A stretch of 64,000 nt of DNA, taken from Pseudomonas sp. NFIX28. GTDB lineage: Bacteria > Pseudomonadota > Gammaproteobacteria > Pseudomonadales > Pseudomonadaceae. Position numbers and translations under genes: made by a program. Below are positions 1 through 9,753 of the stretch, in pieces. The stretch covers positions 422,632 through 486,631 of the forward strand of contig NZ_FNPW01000003.1 in assembly GCF_900107395.1 (NCBI RefSeq), in the 5' to 3' direction. The notes under the pieces are model-generated. The model saw only the letters and a program-made list of their open reading frames with translations. It was not told the DNA's origin and ran no database searches. Every line of letters starts with the position of its first letter. Positions within the stretch are counted from its first letter, which is position 1.

Positions 1-213
1 TGGCGGCAGGAGTAGCGGCAAGGGTGGATTCGCACCGGCATCGCGACCTGTACCCGGGGCGGGGCTTCAGGCCTGGTGCAGGTCTTTCTGGCAGATGGGG
101 GTGTGGCCATGGGGCCCTCTCCTCGAGTGGTTGGCAAAGCCCGGCGGCGCAGCGACGATTGTTGCCCGGCTGTTGGGTTTGTCCGAAATACTGCCTTCTC
201 ACCGGAGCGAGTC
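1..213. other. Left-edge leader region, no gene recognised
   Basis: I recognise no coding sequence here. An open frame runs from about position 76 into the response regulator, but its first 46 residues look like no receiver domain and are rich in Gly/Arg. I treat this stretch as the upstream region of rocA1. A purine-rich GGAGCGAG at 204-211 is the likely ribosome binding site for the TTG start at 214. Confidence 0.5.
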
Positions 214-876
214 TTGAATCAAACGTCCAGTAAAAAACTGCGAATCGTCCTGGCCGACGATCACCCGATTTTCCTTATCGGGCTGCGGGCTGTCCTGGAG
301 CGCGACGAACGCCTGGCGATCGTCGGCGAAGCCAGCTCGCCGACCGCGCTCGGCGAGCTGCTGCAAAGCTGTCCCTGCGACCTGCTGGTCACCGATTTCA
401 TGATGCCGGGGGAACAGCAGAACGACGGCCTGCGCCTGATCGAGCAGGTGCGCCGGCATCACCCGCAACTGCCGATCGTGGTGGTGACCATGCTCAACAA
501 TGCCGGGCTGTTCCGCTCGATTCTCGACCTGGGCGTCATGGGCCTGCTGAGCAAGGCCAGCCTGGCCGATGAACTGCCGGCGGCGATCAGCCATGTGCGC
601 CGCGACAAGGTCTTCGTTGCCCAGGCCATCCGGCAGCTTCTCAGCCTGGCGGGCGAAGTCGGGCCGGACCGCTTGTTGTCCGGGGAACAGTTGTCGCCCC
701 GCGAGCTCGAAGTCATCCGCCTGCTGGCGGCCGGGCTGACGGTCGGGGAAATCGCCGCCCAGCTCAACCGCAGCAAAAAGACCGTCAGCACCCAGAAAGT
801 CAGCGCCATGCGCAAGCTCGGCCTGTCCAGCGCCGCGGCGCTGTACATCTACGTGCAGGAGCACGGGCTCGCCTGA
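214..876 (+). CDS. rocA1: LuxR/NarL-type response regulator (RocA1/SadA-like)
   Basis: Two-component response regulator of 220 aa. The N-terminal receiver domain starts RIVLADDHPIF and has its phospho-acceptor at Asp61 (VTDFMMPG). The C-terminal LuxR helix-turn-helix lies at about 150-205 (LSPRELEVIRLLAAGLTVGEIA). I chose the TTG at 214 because GGAGCGAG sits 5 nt upstream and the receiver fold begins within ten residues; an upstream ATG in frame would add an unlikely tail. The gene converges on rocR with an 8-nt gap. With rocR and rocS1 this copies the arrangement of the P. aeruginosa Roc/Sad locus, where RocA1 receives phosphate from RocS1 and controls fimbrial (cup) genes. The locus assignment comes from gene order and domains; target genes are not visible here. 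Confidence 0.8.
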   Translation: MNQTSSKKLRIVLADDHPIFLIGLRAVLERDERLAIVGEASSPTALGELLQSCPCDLLVTDFMMPGEQQNDGLRLIEQVRRHHPQLPIVVVTMLNNAGLFRSILDLGVMGLLSKASLADELPAAISHVRRDKVFVAQAIRQLLSLAGEVGPDRLLSGEQLSPRELEVIRLLAAGLTVGEIAAQLNRSKKTVSTQKVSAMRKLGLSSAAALYIYVQEHGLA

Positions 877-884
877 GCAGCGGC

Positions 885-2126
885 TCAGACCTCCCCGTCG
901 AGGTCGTCCTTCAGGCGCCGGACGATCCACTGCCGCACGGCGACCGCGCTCATGGGCTCGGCAATGAAGCAACCTTGCAGGCGCGCCTGCCCCAGCTTGT
1001 TGGCCGCCTCGTAGTCGGCGGCGCTCTCGATGCCGGCCAGCACCAGGCCCAACGACATACGCCGGGCCATGCTCATGGCCCCGGCCACCACCGCCGACTT
1101 GCGCTCATCGGCCGCCAGCCCGCAGACAAAGGCCGGCGGAATCTTCAACTCGGTGAACGGCAGTTCCAGCAAACGCTGCAGGCTGGTGCCACCGGTGCCG
1201 AAGTCGCCAATCGACAGCTTGCAGCCGATCATGCGCAAGCGCAGCAAGGCCTCCACATGCGCGGTATCGGTTTCCAGCTCGGTGGTCTCGACGATTTCCA
1301 GGGTCAGCAGCTGGGCCGGCACCTCGAAACGGCGCAGCTGGGCTTCCAGCTGCCGGGCGAAGTTCGGCAGCTCCAGCATGCCCACCGGGATATTCACCGA
1401 GATCGCCAGCGAGCGGCCCATGACCAGGCGCACCCCGGCCGACAGCTGCATCGCCTGTTCCAGCATGAGCCAGGTGAAGGCCTCCTCCAGCCCGGCGAAC
1501 TCGATCACCGGGAGGAAGTCGGCGGGCAGCATCAAGCCATGCTCCGGGTGCTGCCAGCGCGCCAGGGCTTCGACGCCCTGGATCGCGCCGTCCTGGCTGA
1601 CCACCGGCTGGAAATGGGCGACCCCATGGCGCAGCACCGCGGCCTGCCCTTCTTCGGCGGTCGGGGCCTGCGGCTGGAACATGTCCAGCACCAGGATGTC
1701 GCGCACCTGGGCCAGCGACAAGGCCTGCGGGCCCGGCTCGAAACATTGCTGGTAGAGGCTCAGCAGCTCATTGACCAAAGTGACCGAAGCCGGCTTGGGC
1801 AGGCAGCCCAGCACGTTCAGGCCCTGCTGCCTGGCCATGGCCGCGGCGCCCTCGCGGACATCGGCTTGCGCATCGCTAAGAATGATCAGCGCCTTTGCCC
1901 GTTGCTGCTCTGCCAGGTAACGAATCAGCTCCAGCCCGTCGGCCTGCTCCAGGTACAGATCGCAGATGGCGATGTCCACCGGCCCCTTGTTGTCCAGGGA
2001 TTGCCGGGCGGCGGCAACGCTTTCGGCATTCAGCACGTTGAACACGCCATTGGCGTTGAGCATCTGGTGCAGGGCCATCAATTGAAACGAATTGTCTTCA
2101 AGAACGAGCACTTTCAACCTGTGCAT
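885..2126 (-). CDS. rocR: REC-EAL response regulator, RocR-like, with degenerate EAL catalytic residues
   Basis: 413 aa. Residues 1-125 form a receiver domain with acidic pair Glu10-Asp11, phospho-acceptor Asp56 (AICDLYL) and the LPKP lysine. Residues about 160-400 form an EAL domain of the cyclic-di-GMP phosphodiesterase family. The EAL glutamate (Glu186, VEALARW), the LEIVE glutamate, the KI lysine and the LQG glutamine are present. The usual DDFG(T/A)GYS loop reads GDFGTGGTS (Gly307 replaces the first Asp), and the usual (A/V)EGVE reads LAGIE (Ala364 replaces the general-base Glu). In active family members both are required, so catalysis is doubtful. The gene lies 90 nt downstream of rocS1 on the same strand and is probably co-transcribed. 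In P. aeruginosa RocR antagonises the pathway by degrading cyclic-di-GMP; here it may only bind the ligand or compete for phosphate. Confidence 0.8.
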   Translation of the reverse strand: MHRLKVLVLEDNSFQLMALHQMLNANGVFNVLNAESVAAARQSLDNKGPVDIAICDLYLEQADGLELIRYLAEQQRAKALIILSDAQADVREGAAAMARQQGLNVLGCLPKPASVTLVNELLSLYQQCFEPGPQALSLAQVRDILVLDMFQPQAPTAEEGQAAVLRHGVAHFQPVVSQDGAIQGVEALARWQHPEHGLMLPADFLPVIEFAGLEEAFTWLMLEQAMQLSAGVRLVMGRSLAISVNIPVGMLELPNFARQLEAQLRRFEVPAQLLTLEIVETTELETDTAHVEALLRLRMIGCKLSIGDFGTGGTSLQRLLELPFTELKIPPAFVCGLAADERKSAVVAGAMSMARRMSLGLVLAGIESAADYEAANKLGQARLQGCFIAEPMSAVAVRQWIVRRLKDDLDGEV

Positions 2127-2216
2127 GGAACGACCTCCGATACGGCAAGAGCGGCGAGAATCCGCAGCGGGCCGGTACGTTAATCGCAGAGGTCAGAGCG
2201 CCCTATAAGACAAGTC

Positions 2217-5200
2217 TTAATCGGCCCCCAGATACGGTTCGATGTCGCTGCGCAAGCAGTTGATGGCCTCCTTGAGAAGCGGCCAATGCTGCGCCAACTG
2301 CGACGTCGAGCAGGCCCGGGTCACTGCTTCCAGGTCGATGCAGGCCTGGGCCAGCGGCAGCGCATCGATCAGGCAGCACACCCCTTTCAGGCGGTGCGTG
2401 GCCATGCCGATCCGCGCCCAGTCCTGCTCCTGCACCGCCAGTTCCAGGGCCGCATGCTCCTGCGCCAGGTTGCTCCACAGCTCGCGCAGCATGCGTTGCA
2501 GGACCGGCTCGTCGGCCTGGGTCATGGTGCGCAGGGTCTGGATGTCGAACGACGGCGACGGCAAAAAGCGCGCAAGCATCTGCGCCAGTCGGTCCAGGGT
2601 CACCGGCTTGACCAGCAGTTCGTCCATGCCGGCCTGCGCGCAGCGCTGCTGTTCATCTTCGAAGGCATTGGCCGTGCAGCCGATCAGCGGGCAGGCCTCA
2701 CGTCCTTCCTCGGCCTCGACCCGGCGTATCGCTTCGCTCAACTGATAGCCGTTCATGCCCGGCATGTGGCAATCGGTCATGACCAGGTCGAACGCTTCGC
2801 TTCGCCAGCGCGCCAGTGCCGCCTCGGCGCTATCGAGCGCCACCACCTTGTGCCCGAGGAACATCAGTTGCTGGCTGAGCACCATGCGATTGGCGCGCAC
2901 GTCGTCGACCACCAGCACCGACATGCGACGGCTTTGCGGGCGCTCGCCGGCCACCGCTGGCGCCTGGCTGAAATCCTCGACCACCTGCTCCGGGTAGAGT
3001 TCGAGGGTCACGGTGGTTCCCTCGCCGGGCTGGCTGTGCAGCAGGATGCGGCCGCCCATCAGCTCCACCAGTTGCTTGCAGATGCTCAGGCCCAGGCCGG
3101 TCCCGCCTTGCCCCAGCGCCGTCTGCACATGGGCCTGGGTGAACGGATCGAACAGGCTCGCCTGCTTCTCGGGGCTGATGCCCAGCCCGGTGTCGGCCAC
3201 GCTGATACACAGGCGATCAGCGCCATGCTCATCGACCTGGCGCTCGACCGACACCCGCACTTCGCCAACCTGGGTGAATTTCAGGGCATTGCTCAACAGA
3301 TTGTGCAGCACTTGGCGCAGGCGCAACGGATCGAGCCAGTAGCAACCCTCAGCCGCCTTGTCGAAAGCCAGCGTCAGGTTCAGCCCCTTATTGCGCGCGG
3401 TGGCCTCGAACAGTTGCCGGATGTCTTCGAAGAAGCCGCGAAGGGCCACGGTCTGCGGCGCCAACTGCATGTGCCCGGCCTCGATCTTGGCCAGGTCGAG
3501 GTTGTTGCCCATCAGGCCGATCAGCTCCTGCGCCGATTGGTAGGCCACGCGCAAGGCATCGGAAAACGGCATGCCGCGCAGGCGCGCCTGTTCCTTCTCC
3601 AGTTCCAGCAAACCGATGATGGCGTTCATCGGCGTGCGGATCTCGTGGCTCATGGTCGAGAGAAAAGCGCTCTTGGCGTAGTTCGCCTGGTCCGCCGCGC
3701 GACGCGCTTGCAGCAGTTCTTCCTCCAGGCGCTTGCGCTCGGTGATGTCGATCCAGCCCCCCAGCAGCCCCTGCAATTCACCCTGGGCGCTGTAGAACGG
3801 CACGGTCCATTGATAGATCTGCACCGGGCCGTTTTTGGACTCGATCTGGCGGTCGACGAACACCGATTCCTGGGATTCCAGCTGCTGCAGGAACTCCTGG
3901 TGCAACTGCTGGGCCGTGGCCTCGGGCAGGGCATCGAGCTCGGCCAGGCACAGCCCCTTGATCTGTTCCAGGCGCATGCCGGTGTGGATTTCGTAGCTTT
4001 TGTTGCAGGTGATCATGCGCCCGGCCAGGTCACGGACGAAGATCGGGCTGGGGATGCCGTCGAGCAAGGCGCGCTTGAACGCCAACTGGTCGTTGAGGCG
4101 TTGCTCGGCTTGCAGGCGCTGGCGGATCTGCACTTTGAGCCGGCTGCTCCAGGCCAGGGAAAGCAGGCCGAACAGGATCGCGGTGAAGGTGGCCCAGTAG
4201 ATCCACATCGGCACGCGCTGCCAGACCGGCACCGGCACCGGCGTCACCCCCAGCCATTTCAGGCGGATCGCGCTGAGTTCGGCCACCGGGAAGGCTTCCA
4301 GGGCCTTGTTCAGGATGCTCAAAAGCTCGGGCTGGTCCCTGCGCACCGAAAACTGGTCGGCCGACCACTTGCCCTCGACGCTACGGCCGATGCGCAGCCC
4401 GTTCGCCGGGTAGCCCTGCACCTCGACTTCGTTCTGGATGGTTGCATCGGCCTCACCATTGGCCACCAGGGCCCGCGCCTCTTGATAGGTCTTGACCGAG
4501 CGCAGGTGGACTTTCGGGTAGCTCTGGCGAACGTAGCTCTCCAGCGCATGCTTGGCCGGCAGCGCCAATACCCGACCTTCCAGCTGGGAGAGCGTATTGA
4601 GCTGGAGGTCTTCGGAGCGGACCACGAACACCCAGGCCGAACCGCCAAAGGGATGGGTGAAGTCGAGAAAGCCGCAGCGCTCGTCGTTGGCCGCCAAGGT
4701 GGTATTCATCTGCGCCCGGCCCTTGAGCAACAGGTCCAGGGTATGGCTGGTGGAAAAACTTTCCTCCTGAACGAACTGCAGGCCGGTCATTCTCGAGATC
4801 CGGTTGAGCAGGTCGATATTCAGCCCCGTCCACTGGCCGTCCTTGTCCTTGAACACATAGGGCGGGTATTGCTGGGAAGCCACCACCACATGCTGATGCT
4901 CGAGCAGCCAGGCGCGCTCGGCCTTGCTCAGCTTGATCCGCTCGTCGCTGACGCTGGCGCCCAGCCCGGTGGTCCAGCGAGCGAGGATTTCCCGTTGCGT
5001 GGAGTCGTCGATGCTCTTCAGCGCCTGTTCGATCAGGCGGCTCAACAGCGGGTCGCTCTGGCGCGTGGCGAAGGCAAAGCCGATCGGTGGCAGCCGGCTG
5101 CCGGTGCGGATCTGCAGCCCCAGGTAAGGACGCAGCGCCTTATAGGCGCGGACAATCACCTCGTTGCCGATAAAAGCGTCCACATCCCCCTGCTCCAGGG

Positions 5201-5792
5201 CTTCCAGGCCGCTATAGAGATTGGGCGAGAGGATGATCTGGCTATTGGGATAAGCCGCGTGGGCGACTTTTGCGTCCGCATAACCTTCGAGCAGCACTAT
5301 TTTCTTGCCGGCCAAGTCCTCGGGGATCTCGGCCTCGTTTCGGCGCACGACCACCACCGCCCGATCGGGCATGTAGTCGCTGGAAAAGTGCAGCCCCATG
5401 ATCCCGCGCTCGTAACCATTGGCGCTGGTCAGGATATCGATCGTGCCATTGCGCAGCGCCTCGACCGCCTGATCGCGCTCGGCGAACCCCAGGACCTGCA
5501 TCGGCATGCCCAGGCGCTCGCCGACCAGGCTCAGGTAGTCGGCACTGATGCCCTGGTAGCGATTGCGGTCGCGGGTGATGTCGATCGGCTGATAGTCATC
5601 GATCGAAATGCCCACCTTCAAGGTGCCCTGCTTCGCCAGCCATTGCCGCTCGGCCGGCGCCAGGGTCAGCGGCTCCAGCTCGACGAAGGCCGGCACCAGC
5701 TTGAAGGGCAGGCTCTGCGCCGCCATCAGGCACGGAGCCAGGGACAGCATCGTCAACACCATCAATGTGCGCAAAAAGGGGTGCAGCAACAT
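2217..5792 (-). CDS. rocS1: BvgS-like hybrid sensor histidine kinase (RocS1/SadS-like)
   Basis: 1191 aa, inner-membrane hybrid kinase. In order it has a signal-anchor ([17 protein letters not shown]), two periplasmic solute-binding (SBP_bac_3) domains at about 45-270 and 290-515, a transmembrane helix near 530-550, a PAS domain near 575-690, a HisKA domain with His716 (MSHEIRTP), an HATPase with DTGLGIS and GGTGLGL boxes, a receiver with Asp1007 (MTDCHMPG), and a C-terminal HPt with His1133 (THRLKG). This is the full BvgS/RocS relay, sending phosphate to RocA1 and possibly RocR. I chose ATG 5792 because CAGGA lies 6 nt upstream; ATG 5798 overlaps that site. The ligand is unknown; paired Venus-flytrap domains suggest a small amino-acid-like or nicotinate-like molecule, which is inference. 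Confidence 0.85.
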   Translation of the reverse strand: MLLHPFLRTLMVLTMLSLAPCLMAAQSLPFKLVPAFVELEPLTLAPAERQWLAKQGTLKVGISIDDYQPIDITRDRNRYQGISADYLSLVGERLGMPMQVLGFAERDQAVEALRNGTIDILTSANGYERGIMGLHFSSDYMPDRAVVVVRRNEAEIPEDLAGKKIVLLEGYADAKVAHAAYPNSQIILSPNLYSGLEALEQGDVDAFIGNEVIVRAYKALRPYLGLQIRTGSRLPPIGFAFATRQSDPLLSRLIEQALKSIDDSTQREILARWTTGLGASVSDERIKLSKAERAWLLEHQHVVVASQQYPPYVFKDKDGQWTGLNIDLLNRISRMTGLQFVQEESFSTSHTLDLLLKGRAQMNTTLAANDERCGFLDFTHPFGGSAWVFVVRSEDLQLNTLSQLEGRVLALPAKHALESYVRQSYPKVHLRSVKTYQEARALVANGEADATIQNEVEVQGYPANGLRIGRSVEGKWSADQFSVRRDQPELLSILNKALEAFPVAELSAIRLKWLGVTPVPVPVWQRVPMWIYWATFTAILFGLLSLAWSSRLKVQIRQRLQAEQRLNDQLAFKRALLDGIPSPIFVRDLAGRMITCNKSYEIHTGMRLEQIKGLCLAELDALPEATAQQLHQEFLQQLESQESVFVDRQIESKNGPVQIYQWTVPFYSAQGELQGLLGGWIDITERKRLEEELLQARRAADQANYAKSAFLSTMSHEIRTPMNAIIGLLELEKEQARLRGMPFSDALRVAYQSAQELIGLMGNNLDLAKIEAGHMQLAPQTVALRGFFEDIRQLFEATARNKGLNLTLAFDKAAEGCYWLDPLRLRQVLHNLLSNALKFTQVGEVRVSVERQVDEHGADRLCISVADTGLGISPEKQASLFDPFTQAHVQTALGQGGTGLGLSICKQLVELMGGRILLHSQPGEGTTVTLELYPEQVVEDFSQAPAVAGERPQSRRMSVLVVDDVRANRMVLSQQLMFLGHKVVALDSAEAALARWRSEAFDLVMTDCHMPGMNGYQLSEAIRRVEAEEGREACPLIGCTANAFEDEQQRCAQAGMDELLVKPVTLDRLAQMLARFLPSPSFDIQTLRTMTQADEPVLQRMLRELWSNLAQEHAALELAVQEQDWARIGMATHRLKGVCCLIDALPLAQACIDLEAVTRACSTSQLAQHWPLLKEAINCLRSDIEPYLGAD

Positions 5793-5830
5793 AACCATCC
5801 TGTGCGTGATCTGCGGCGTGTTGTCCTGTC

Positions 5831-5856
5831 CTTGTCCTTGTGCCTTGTCCTTGTGC
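5831..5856. repeat. Perfect 13-bp tandem duplication upstream of rocS1
   Basis: On the plus strand CTTGTCCTTGTGC occurs twice back to back (5831-5843 and 5844-5856). A partial third copy of the CTTGTC hexamer pattern extends towards 5822. On the rocS1 strand this gives ACAAGG-rich purine tracts about 40-65 nt before the start codon, in the presumed leader or promoter. Confidence 0.85.
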
Positions 5857-5894
5857 TCCGTCCCTGAAGACGCGCCGCCATAAACAGCCGGTGT

Positions 5895-5922
5895 AAAAAA
5901 GCAAAGCCCGTCAGAGACGGGC
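5895..5922 (-). terminator. Rho-independent terminator of hom-thrC
   Basis: Stem GCCCGTC (5906-5912) and GACGGGC (5916-5922) with a 3-nt loop. It is followed on the minus strand by TTTGC and a run of six T (5895-5900). It lies 26 nt beyond the thrC stop codon. Confidence 0.8.
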
Positions 5923-5947
5923 CTTGTTGACGATCGATGTCAATCGA

Positions 5948-7357
5948 TCAGAGCGGTTTGCCGCGGTTGCCGTGCTGGCTGACGAAGGCTTGTACGGCCT
6001 TCAGGTCGTTGGCCAGGACGGTGCAACGCTCTTCGCGCTCGAACAGGTCGGACAGGTGCGCCGGCAATTGCAGGGCCTTGCCGATCCCGGCCTGCTCCAC
6101 CGCTTCCGGGAACTTCACCGGGTGCGCGGTGCCCAGCACCACCATCGGGATATCCAGGCTGCGACGGCACTCACGGGCGGCCTTCACGCCGATCGCGGTA
6201 TGCGGGTCGAGCACTTCGCCGGTCTGGGCGAAGACTTCGGCGATGGTCTCGCAGGTCTGGGCATCGTCCACGGCCAGGGAATCGAACAGCTTGCGCGCTT
6301 CGGTCCAGCGCTCCTGCTCGACGCTGAAACCGCCGCCTTGCTTGAAGGAGTCCATCAGCGCGGCCAGGGCGGCGCCGTTGCGGCCGTGCAGGTCGAACAG
6401 CAGGCGCTCGAAGTTCGAGGAGACCATGATGTCCATCGACGGCGACAGGGTCGCGTGCAGGGTTTCCTTGACGTACTGGTTGCCGCTCATGAAGCGGTGC
6501 AGGATGTCGTTGCGGTTGGTGGCGACGATCAACTGGTTGATCGGCAGGCCCATGTTGCGGGCCAGGTAACCGGCGAAGATGTCGCCGAAGTTGCCGGTCG
6601 GCACCGAGAACGCCACCGAGCGCGCCGGGCCACCCAGCTGCAGGGCCGCGTGGAAGTAGTAGACGATCTGGGCCATGATCCGCGCCCAGTTGATCGAGTT
6701 CACCGCCACCAGGCGGGTGCCCTTGAGGAAACCCTGGTCGGCGAAGCTGGCCTTGACCATTTCCTGGCAGTCGTCGAAGTTGCCTTCGATGGCGATGTTG
6801 TGGATGTTCTCGCCGAGGATGGTGGTCATCTGCCGGCGCTGCACTTCGGACACACGGTTGTGCGGGTGCAGGATGAAGATGTCGACGTTGTCGCAACGCT
6901 TGCAACCTTCGATGGCGGCCGAACCGGTATCGCCGGAAGTGGCGCCGATGATCACCACGCGCTCGCCACGTTTTTCCAGCACGTAGTCCAGCAGGCGACC
7001 CAGCAGTTGCAGGGCGAAGTCCTTGAACGCCAGGGTCGGGCCGTGGAACAGCTCCATGACCCATTCGTTGCCGTTCAGTTGACGCAACGGCGCGACCGCG
7101 CTGTGCGCGAACACACCGTAGGTTTCCTCGAGGATTTTCTTGAAGACGGAATCGGGAATGCTACCGGTGACGAACGGGCGCATCACCCGGAACGCCAGCT
7201 CGTGGTACGGCAGGCCGGCCCAGGAAGCGATTTCTTCCTGGGTAAAGCGTGGCAGGTTTTCCGGCACGTACAGGCCGCCATCGCTCGCCAGGCCGGCCAG
7301 CAGGACGTCTTCGAAATTCAGGGCCGGTGCCTGGCCGCGGGTGCTGATGTAACGCAT
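5948..7357 (-). CDS. thrC: Threonine synthase
   Basis: 469 aa, full length for the long (yeast/proteobacterial) type of threonine synthase. This PLP enzyme converts O-phosphohomoserine to threonine in the cytoplasm. The N-terminus MRYISTRGQ and the FKDFALQ lysine box (LAFKDFALQLLG, near residue 110), which holds the PLP Schiff-base lysine, are intact, as is the ATSGDTG phosphate-binding loop. It lies 62 nt downstream of hom on the same strand and shares a terminator after its stop, so hom-thrC is an operon for the last steps from aspartate semialdehyde to threonine. The start ATG is followed directly by the conserved N-terminus. Confidence 0.97.
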   Translation of the reverse strand: MRYISTRGQAPALNFEDVLLAGLASDGGLYVPENLPRFTQEEIASWAGLPYHELAFRVMRPFVTGSIPDSVFKKILEETYGVFAHSAVAPLRQLNGNEWVMELFHGPTLAFKDFALQLLGRLLDYVLEKRGERVVIIGATSGDTGSAAIEGCKRCDNVDIFILHPHNRVSEVQRRQMTTILGENIHNIAIEGNFDDCQEMVKASFADQGFLKGTRLVAVNSINWARIMAQIVYYFHAALQLGGPARSVAFSVPTGNFGDIFAGYLARNMGLPINQLIVATNRNDILHRFMSGNQYVKETLHATLSPSMDIMVSSNFERLLFDLHGRNGAALAALMDSFKQGGGFSVEQERWTEARKLFDSLAVDDAQTCETIAEVFAQTGEVLDPHTAIGVKAARECRRSLDIPMVVLGTAHPVKFPEAVEQAGIGKALQLPAHLSDLFEREERCTVLANDLKAVQAFVSQHGNRGKPL

Positions 7358-7419
7358 GACTGGCTCCTCTAAAAAGAGTTTTCAAGCGGGAGCCGCAGGG
7401 GCTCGCGCAACGAAACGGA

Positions 7420-8724
7420 TTAGTTCAGGTGCTCGACGCGGATCCGCACGACGGGACCGACCACGCCCTGCAGGGCTTCCAGCGCGGTGATCGCATCGTT
7501 GATGCGCTGCTCCTGCACCCGGTGGGTCAGCAGGATCATCGGCACCAGGCCATCATGCTCCTCGACCTCTTTCTGCATGATCGACTCGATGTTGATACCG
7601 CGCTCGGACAGGATGCTCGCCACCTGGGCCAGCACGCCCGGGTGATCCTTGGCCTGGATCCGCAGGTAGTAGGCGCTTTCGCAGGCCTCGATCGGCAGGA
7701 TCGGGTGCGCCGACAGCGAGTCCGGCTGGAAGGCCAGGTGCGGCACGCGGTTTTCCGGGTCGCTGGTCATGGCACGCACCACGTCCACCAGGTCGGCGAT
7801 CACCGACGAAGCAGTCGGCTCCATGCCGGCGCCGGCGCCGTAATACAAGGTGGAACCAACGGCGTCGCCATTGACCATCACCGCGTTGAACACGCCATTG
7901 ACGTTGGCGATCAGGCGGTCGGCCGGGATCAGCGTCGGGTGCACGCGCAGCTCGATGCCGGCATCGGTGCGACGGGCCACGCCCAGGTGCTTGATGCGAT
8001 AGCCCAGGGCCTCGGCATAGTTCACGTCGGCGGTGGTCAGCTTGGTGATGCCTTCGGTGTAGGCCTTGTCGAACTGCAGCGGGATACCAAAGGCGATGGA
8101 CGCCAGGATGGTCAGCTTGTGCGCAGCGTCGATGCCTTCGACATCGAAGGTCGGGTCGGCTTCGGCGTAACCCAGGGCCTGGGCCTCGACCAGCACGTCT
8201 TCGAAGGTACGCCCCTTCTCGCGCATTTCGGTGAGGATGAAGTTGCCAGTGCCGTTGATGATCCCGGCCACCCAGTTGATGCGGTTGGCCGACAGGCCTT
8301 CGCGGATCGCCTTGATGACAGGAATACCCCCCGCCACCGCGGCTTCGAAGGCCACGATTACGCCCTTCTCACGGGCCTTGGCGAAAATTTCGTTACCGTG
8401 TACGGCGATAAGCGCCTTGTTGGCGGTGACCACATGTTTACCATGCTCGATGGCCTTGAGTACCAGCTCGCGGGCAACGGTATAGCCGCCCATCAGCTCT
8501 ATGACGATGTCGATCTCAGGGTTCGTGGCCACTTCGAACACATCGTTGGTAATCGCAATACCGGTCGTTTGGAACTGAGGCTTTGGCGTGCGCATGGCAA
8601 TTTGTGCCACTTCGATTCCACGCCCGGCACGACGAGCAATTTCCTCGGCGTTACGCTGAAGTACATTGAAGGTACCGCCACCGACGGTACCCAGCCCACA
8701 GATGCCCACTTTGACCGGATTCAC
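7420..8724 (-). CDS. hom: Homoserine dehydrogenase
   Basis: 434 aa, monofunctional homoserine dehydrogenase with a C-terminal ACT domain. It reduces aspartate semialdehyde to homoserine with NAD(P)H. Near the N-terminus KVGICGLGTVGGGT is the Rossmann nucleotide-binding loop. The catalytic domain holds GIINGTGNFI and the EGID segment. The ACT domain (about 350-430, YYLRIQAKDHPGVLAQV) is the usual site of threonine feedback control. It is the first gene of the hom-thrC pair. dsbC lies 131 nt upstream, in keeping with the common dsbC-hom-thrC order of pseudomonads. Confidence 0.97.
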   Translation of the reverse strand: MNPVKVGICGLGTVGGGTFNVLQRNAEEIARRAGRGIEVAQIAMRTPKPQFQTTGIAITNDVFEVATNPEIDIVIELMGGYTVARELVLKAIEHGKHVVTANKALIAVHGNEIFAKAREKGVIVAFEAAVAGGIPVIKAIREGLSANRINWVAGIINGTGNFILTEMREKGRTFEDVLVEAQALGYAEADPTFDVEGIDAAHKLTILASIAFGIPLQFDKAYTEGITKLTTADVNYAEALGYRIKHLGVARRTDAGIELRVHPTLIPADRLIANVNGVFNAVMVNGDAVGSTLYYGAGAGMEPTASSVIADLVDVVRAMTSDPENRVPHLAFQPDSLSAHPILPIEACESAYYLRIQAKDHPGVLAQVASILSERGINIESIMQKEVEEHDGLVPMILLTHRVQEQRINDAITALEALQGVVGPVVRIRVEHLN

Positions 8725-8855
8725 TCTGAACTCCCCATGAAACGGCCGACGCTAGGTCGGCCGTGGAAAACAGCCGCAAACCGCACGGCTCTCTATTAAT
8801 GACGCGCCAGCCACAACCGTCGCGTCATGATCGTCAAAGGCTCGACGACGCAGGA

Positions 8856-9587
8856 TTATTTCGCGCCCAGCGCCAGTTTGGCGACTTGTGGCGCAGGCTG
8901 GTAGCCCGGAATCACTTGGCCGTCAGCCAAAACGATGGCCGGCGTGCCGTTCACGCCAATCGACTGGCCCAGGGCGAACTGCTTGGAAACCGGATTGGCG
9001 CACTTGGCGGCCTTGATTTCCTTGCCGTCGACCATCTTGTCCATGGCCGCTTTCTTGTCGGCCGAGCACCAGACCGCCTGCAACTGCTCGTCGCCCGGCG
9101 AACCCAGGCCCTGGCGCGGGAAGGCGACATAACGCACTTCCACGCCCATCTTGTTCAGCTCGGGCACTTCGGCGTGCAGCTTGTGGCAATAAGGGCAGGT
9201 GGTGTCGGTGAAGACGGTGATATGGGTCTTGGTTTCACCGATGGCCGGGTAGACCACGGTTTCAGCGACCGGAATGCCGTTGATCAACTTGGCGACGCCC
9301 AGGCGCTCGGTTTTTTCGGTCAGGTTGACCGGCTTGCCGTCCTTGAGCTGGAACAGGTAGCCCTGCATCACGAACTGGCCGTCGGCGCTGGCGTACAGCA
9401 CGCGGCTGCCCTTGAGCTTGACTTCATACAGGCCGGGCAACGGGCTGGCGCTGATGCTTTCTACCGGGACTTCGAGTTGCAGGCTCTGGAGGCTTTTACG
9501 AATCGCTTTTTCGGCGGCGTCATCGGCCATGACAAAGGTGCTGGCCAGCGCAATGGCTGCGGCGGCAATAATTCGGGTCACGCGCAT
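8856..9587 (-). CDS. dsbC: Periplasmic thiol:disulfide isomerase DsbC
   Basis: 243 aa. Signal peptide MRVTRIIAAAAIALASTFVMA is followed by the N-terminal dimerisation domain (about 24-90) and a thioredoxin fold with Cys131-Pro-Tyr-Cys134 in FTDTTCPYCHKLH. DsbC shuffles wrong disulfides in periplasmic proteins and is kept reduced by DsbD. An in-frame upstream start would add 29 non-signal residues. I prefer ATG 9587 because AGGAG lies 7 nt before it and it yields a proper signal peptide. The active site is CPYC rather than the CGYC of E. coli DsbC, which I believe is usual in pseudomonads. Confidence 0.95.
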   Translation of the reverse strand: MRVTRIIAAAAIALASTFVMADDAAEKAIRKSLQSLQLEVPVESISASPLPGLYEVKLKGSRVLYASADGQFVMQGYLFQLKDGKPVNLTEKTERLGVAKLINGIPVAETVVYPAIGETKTHITVFTDTTCPYCHKLHAEVPELNKMGVEVRYVAFPRQGLGSPGDEQLQAVWCSADKKAAMDKMVDGKEIKAAKCANPVSKQFALGQSIGVNGTPAIVLADGQVIPGYQPAPQVAKLALGAK

Positions 9588-9753
9588 GGGAACTCCTGAA
9601 GGCGGACAAATGGGACGGTCATAACGCCCGTACTGGAACACCGGGTCACAACGGCCCACTTTGTAAACCGGCAAAGCCTATCACATAAGGCCCGCCTGGC
9701 GGGCTCCGGGTCGTGCAAGCCGGTCATTTGCCGATCAGCGCGGCCTGCCCCGT

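Noticed and set aside
76..213. 46-codon N-terminal extension of rocA1 from ATG 76
   Set aside because: The extension has no family similarity and the receiver domain starts just after TTG 214, which has a good ribosome site.
2286..5867. A plus-strand open frame as long as rocS1 itself (over 1100 codons), opposite to it
   Set aside because: It mirrors the third-position GC bias of rocS1, is rich in Gln/His/Arg/Gly with no domain, and has no ribosome site. Similar long mirror frames lie opposite purL, ffh, thrC, lepA and valS.
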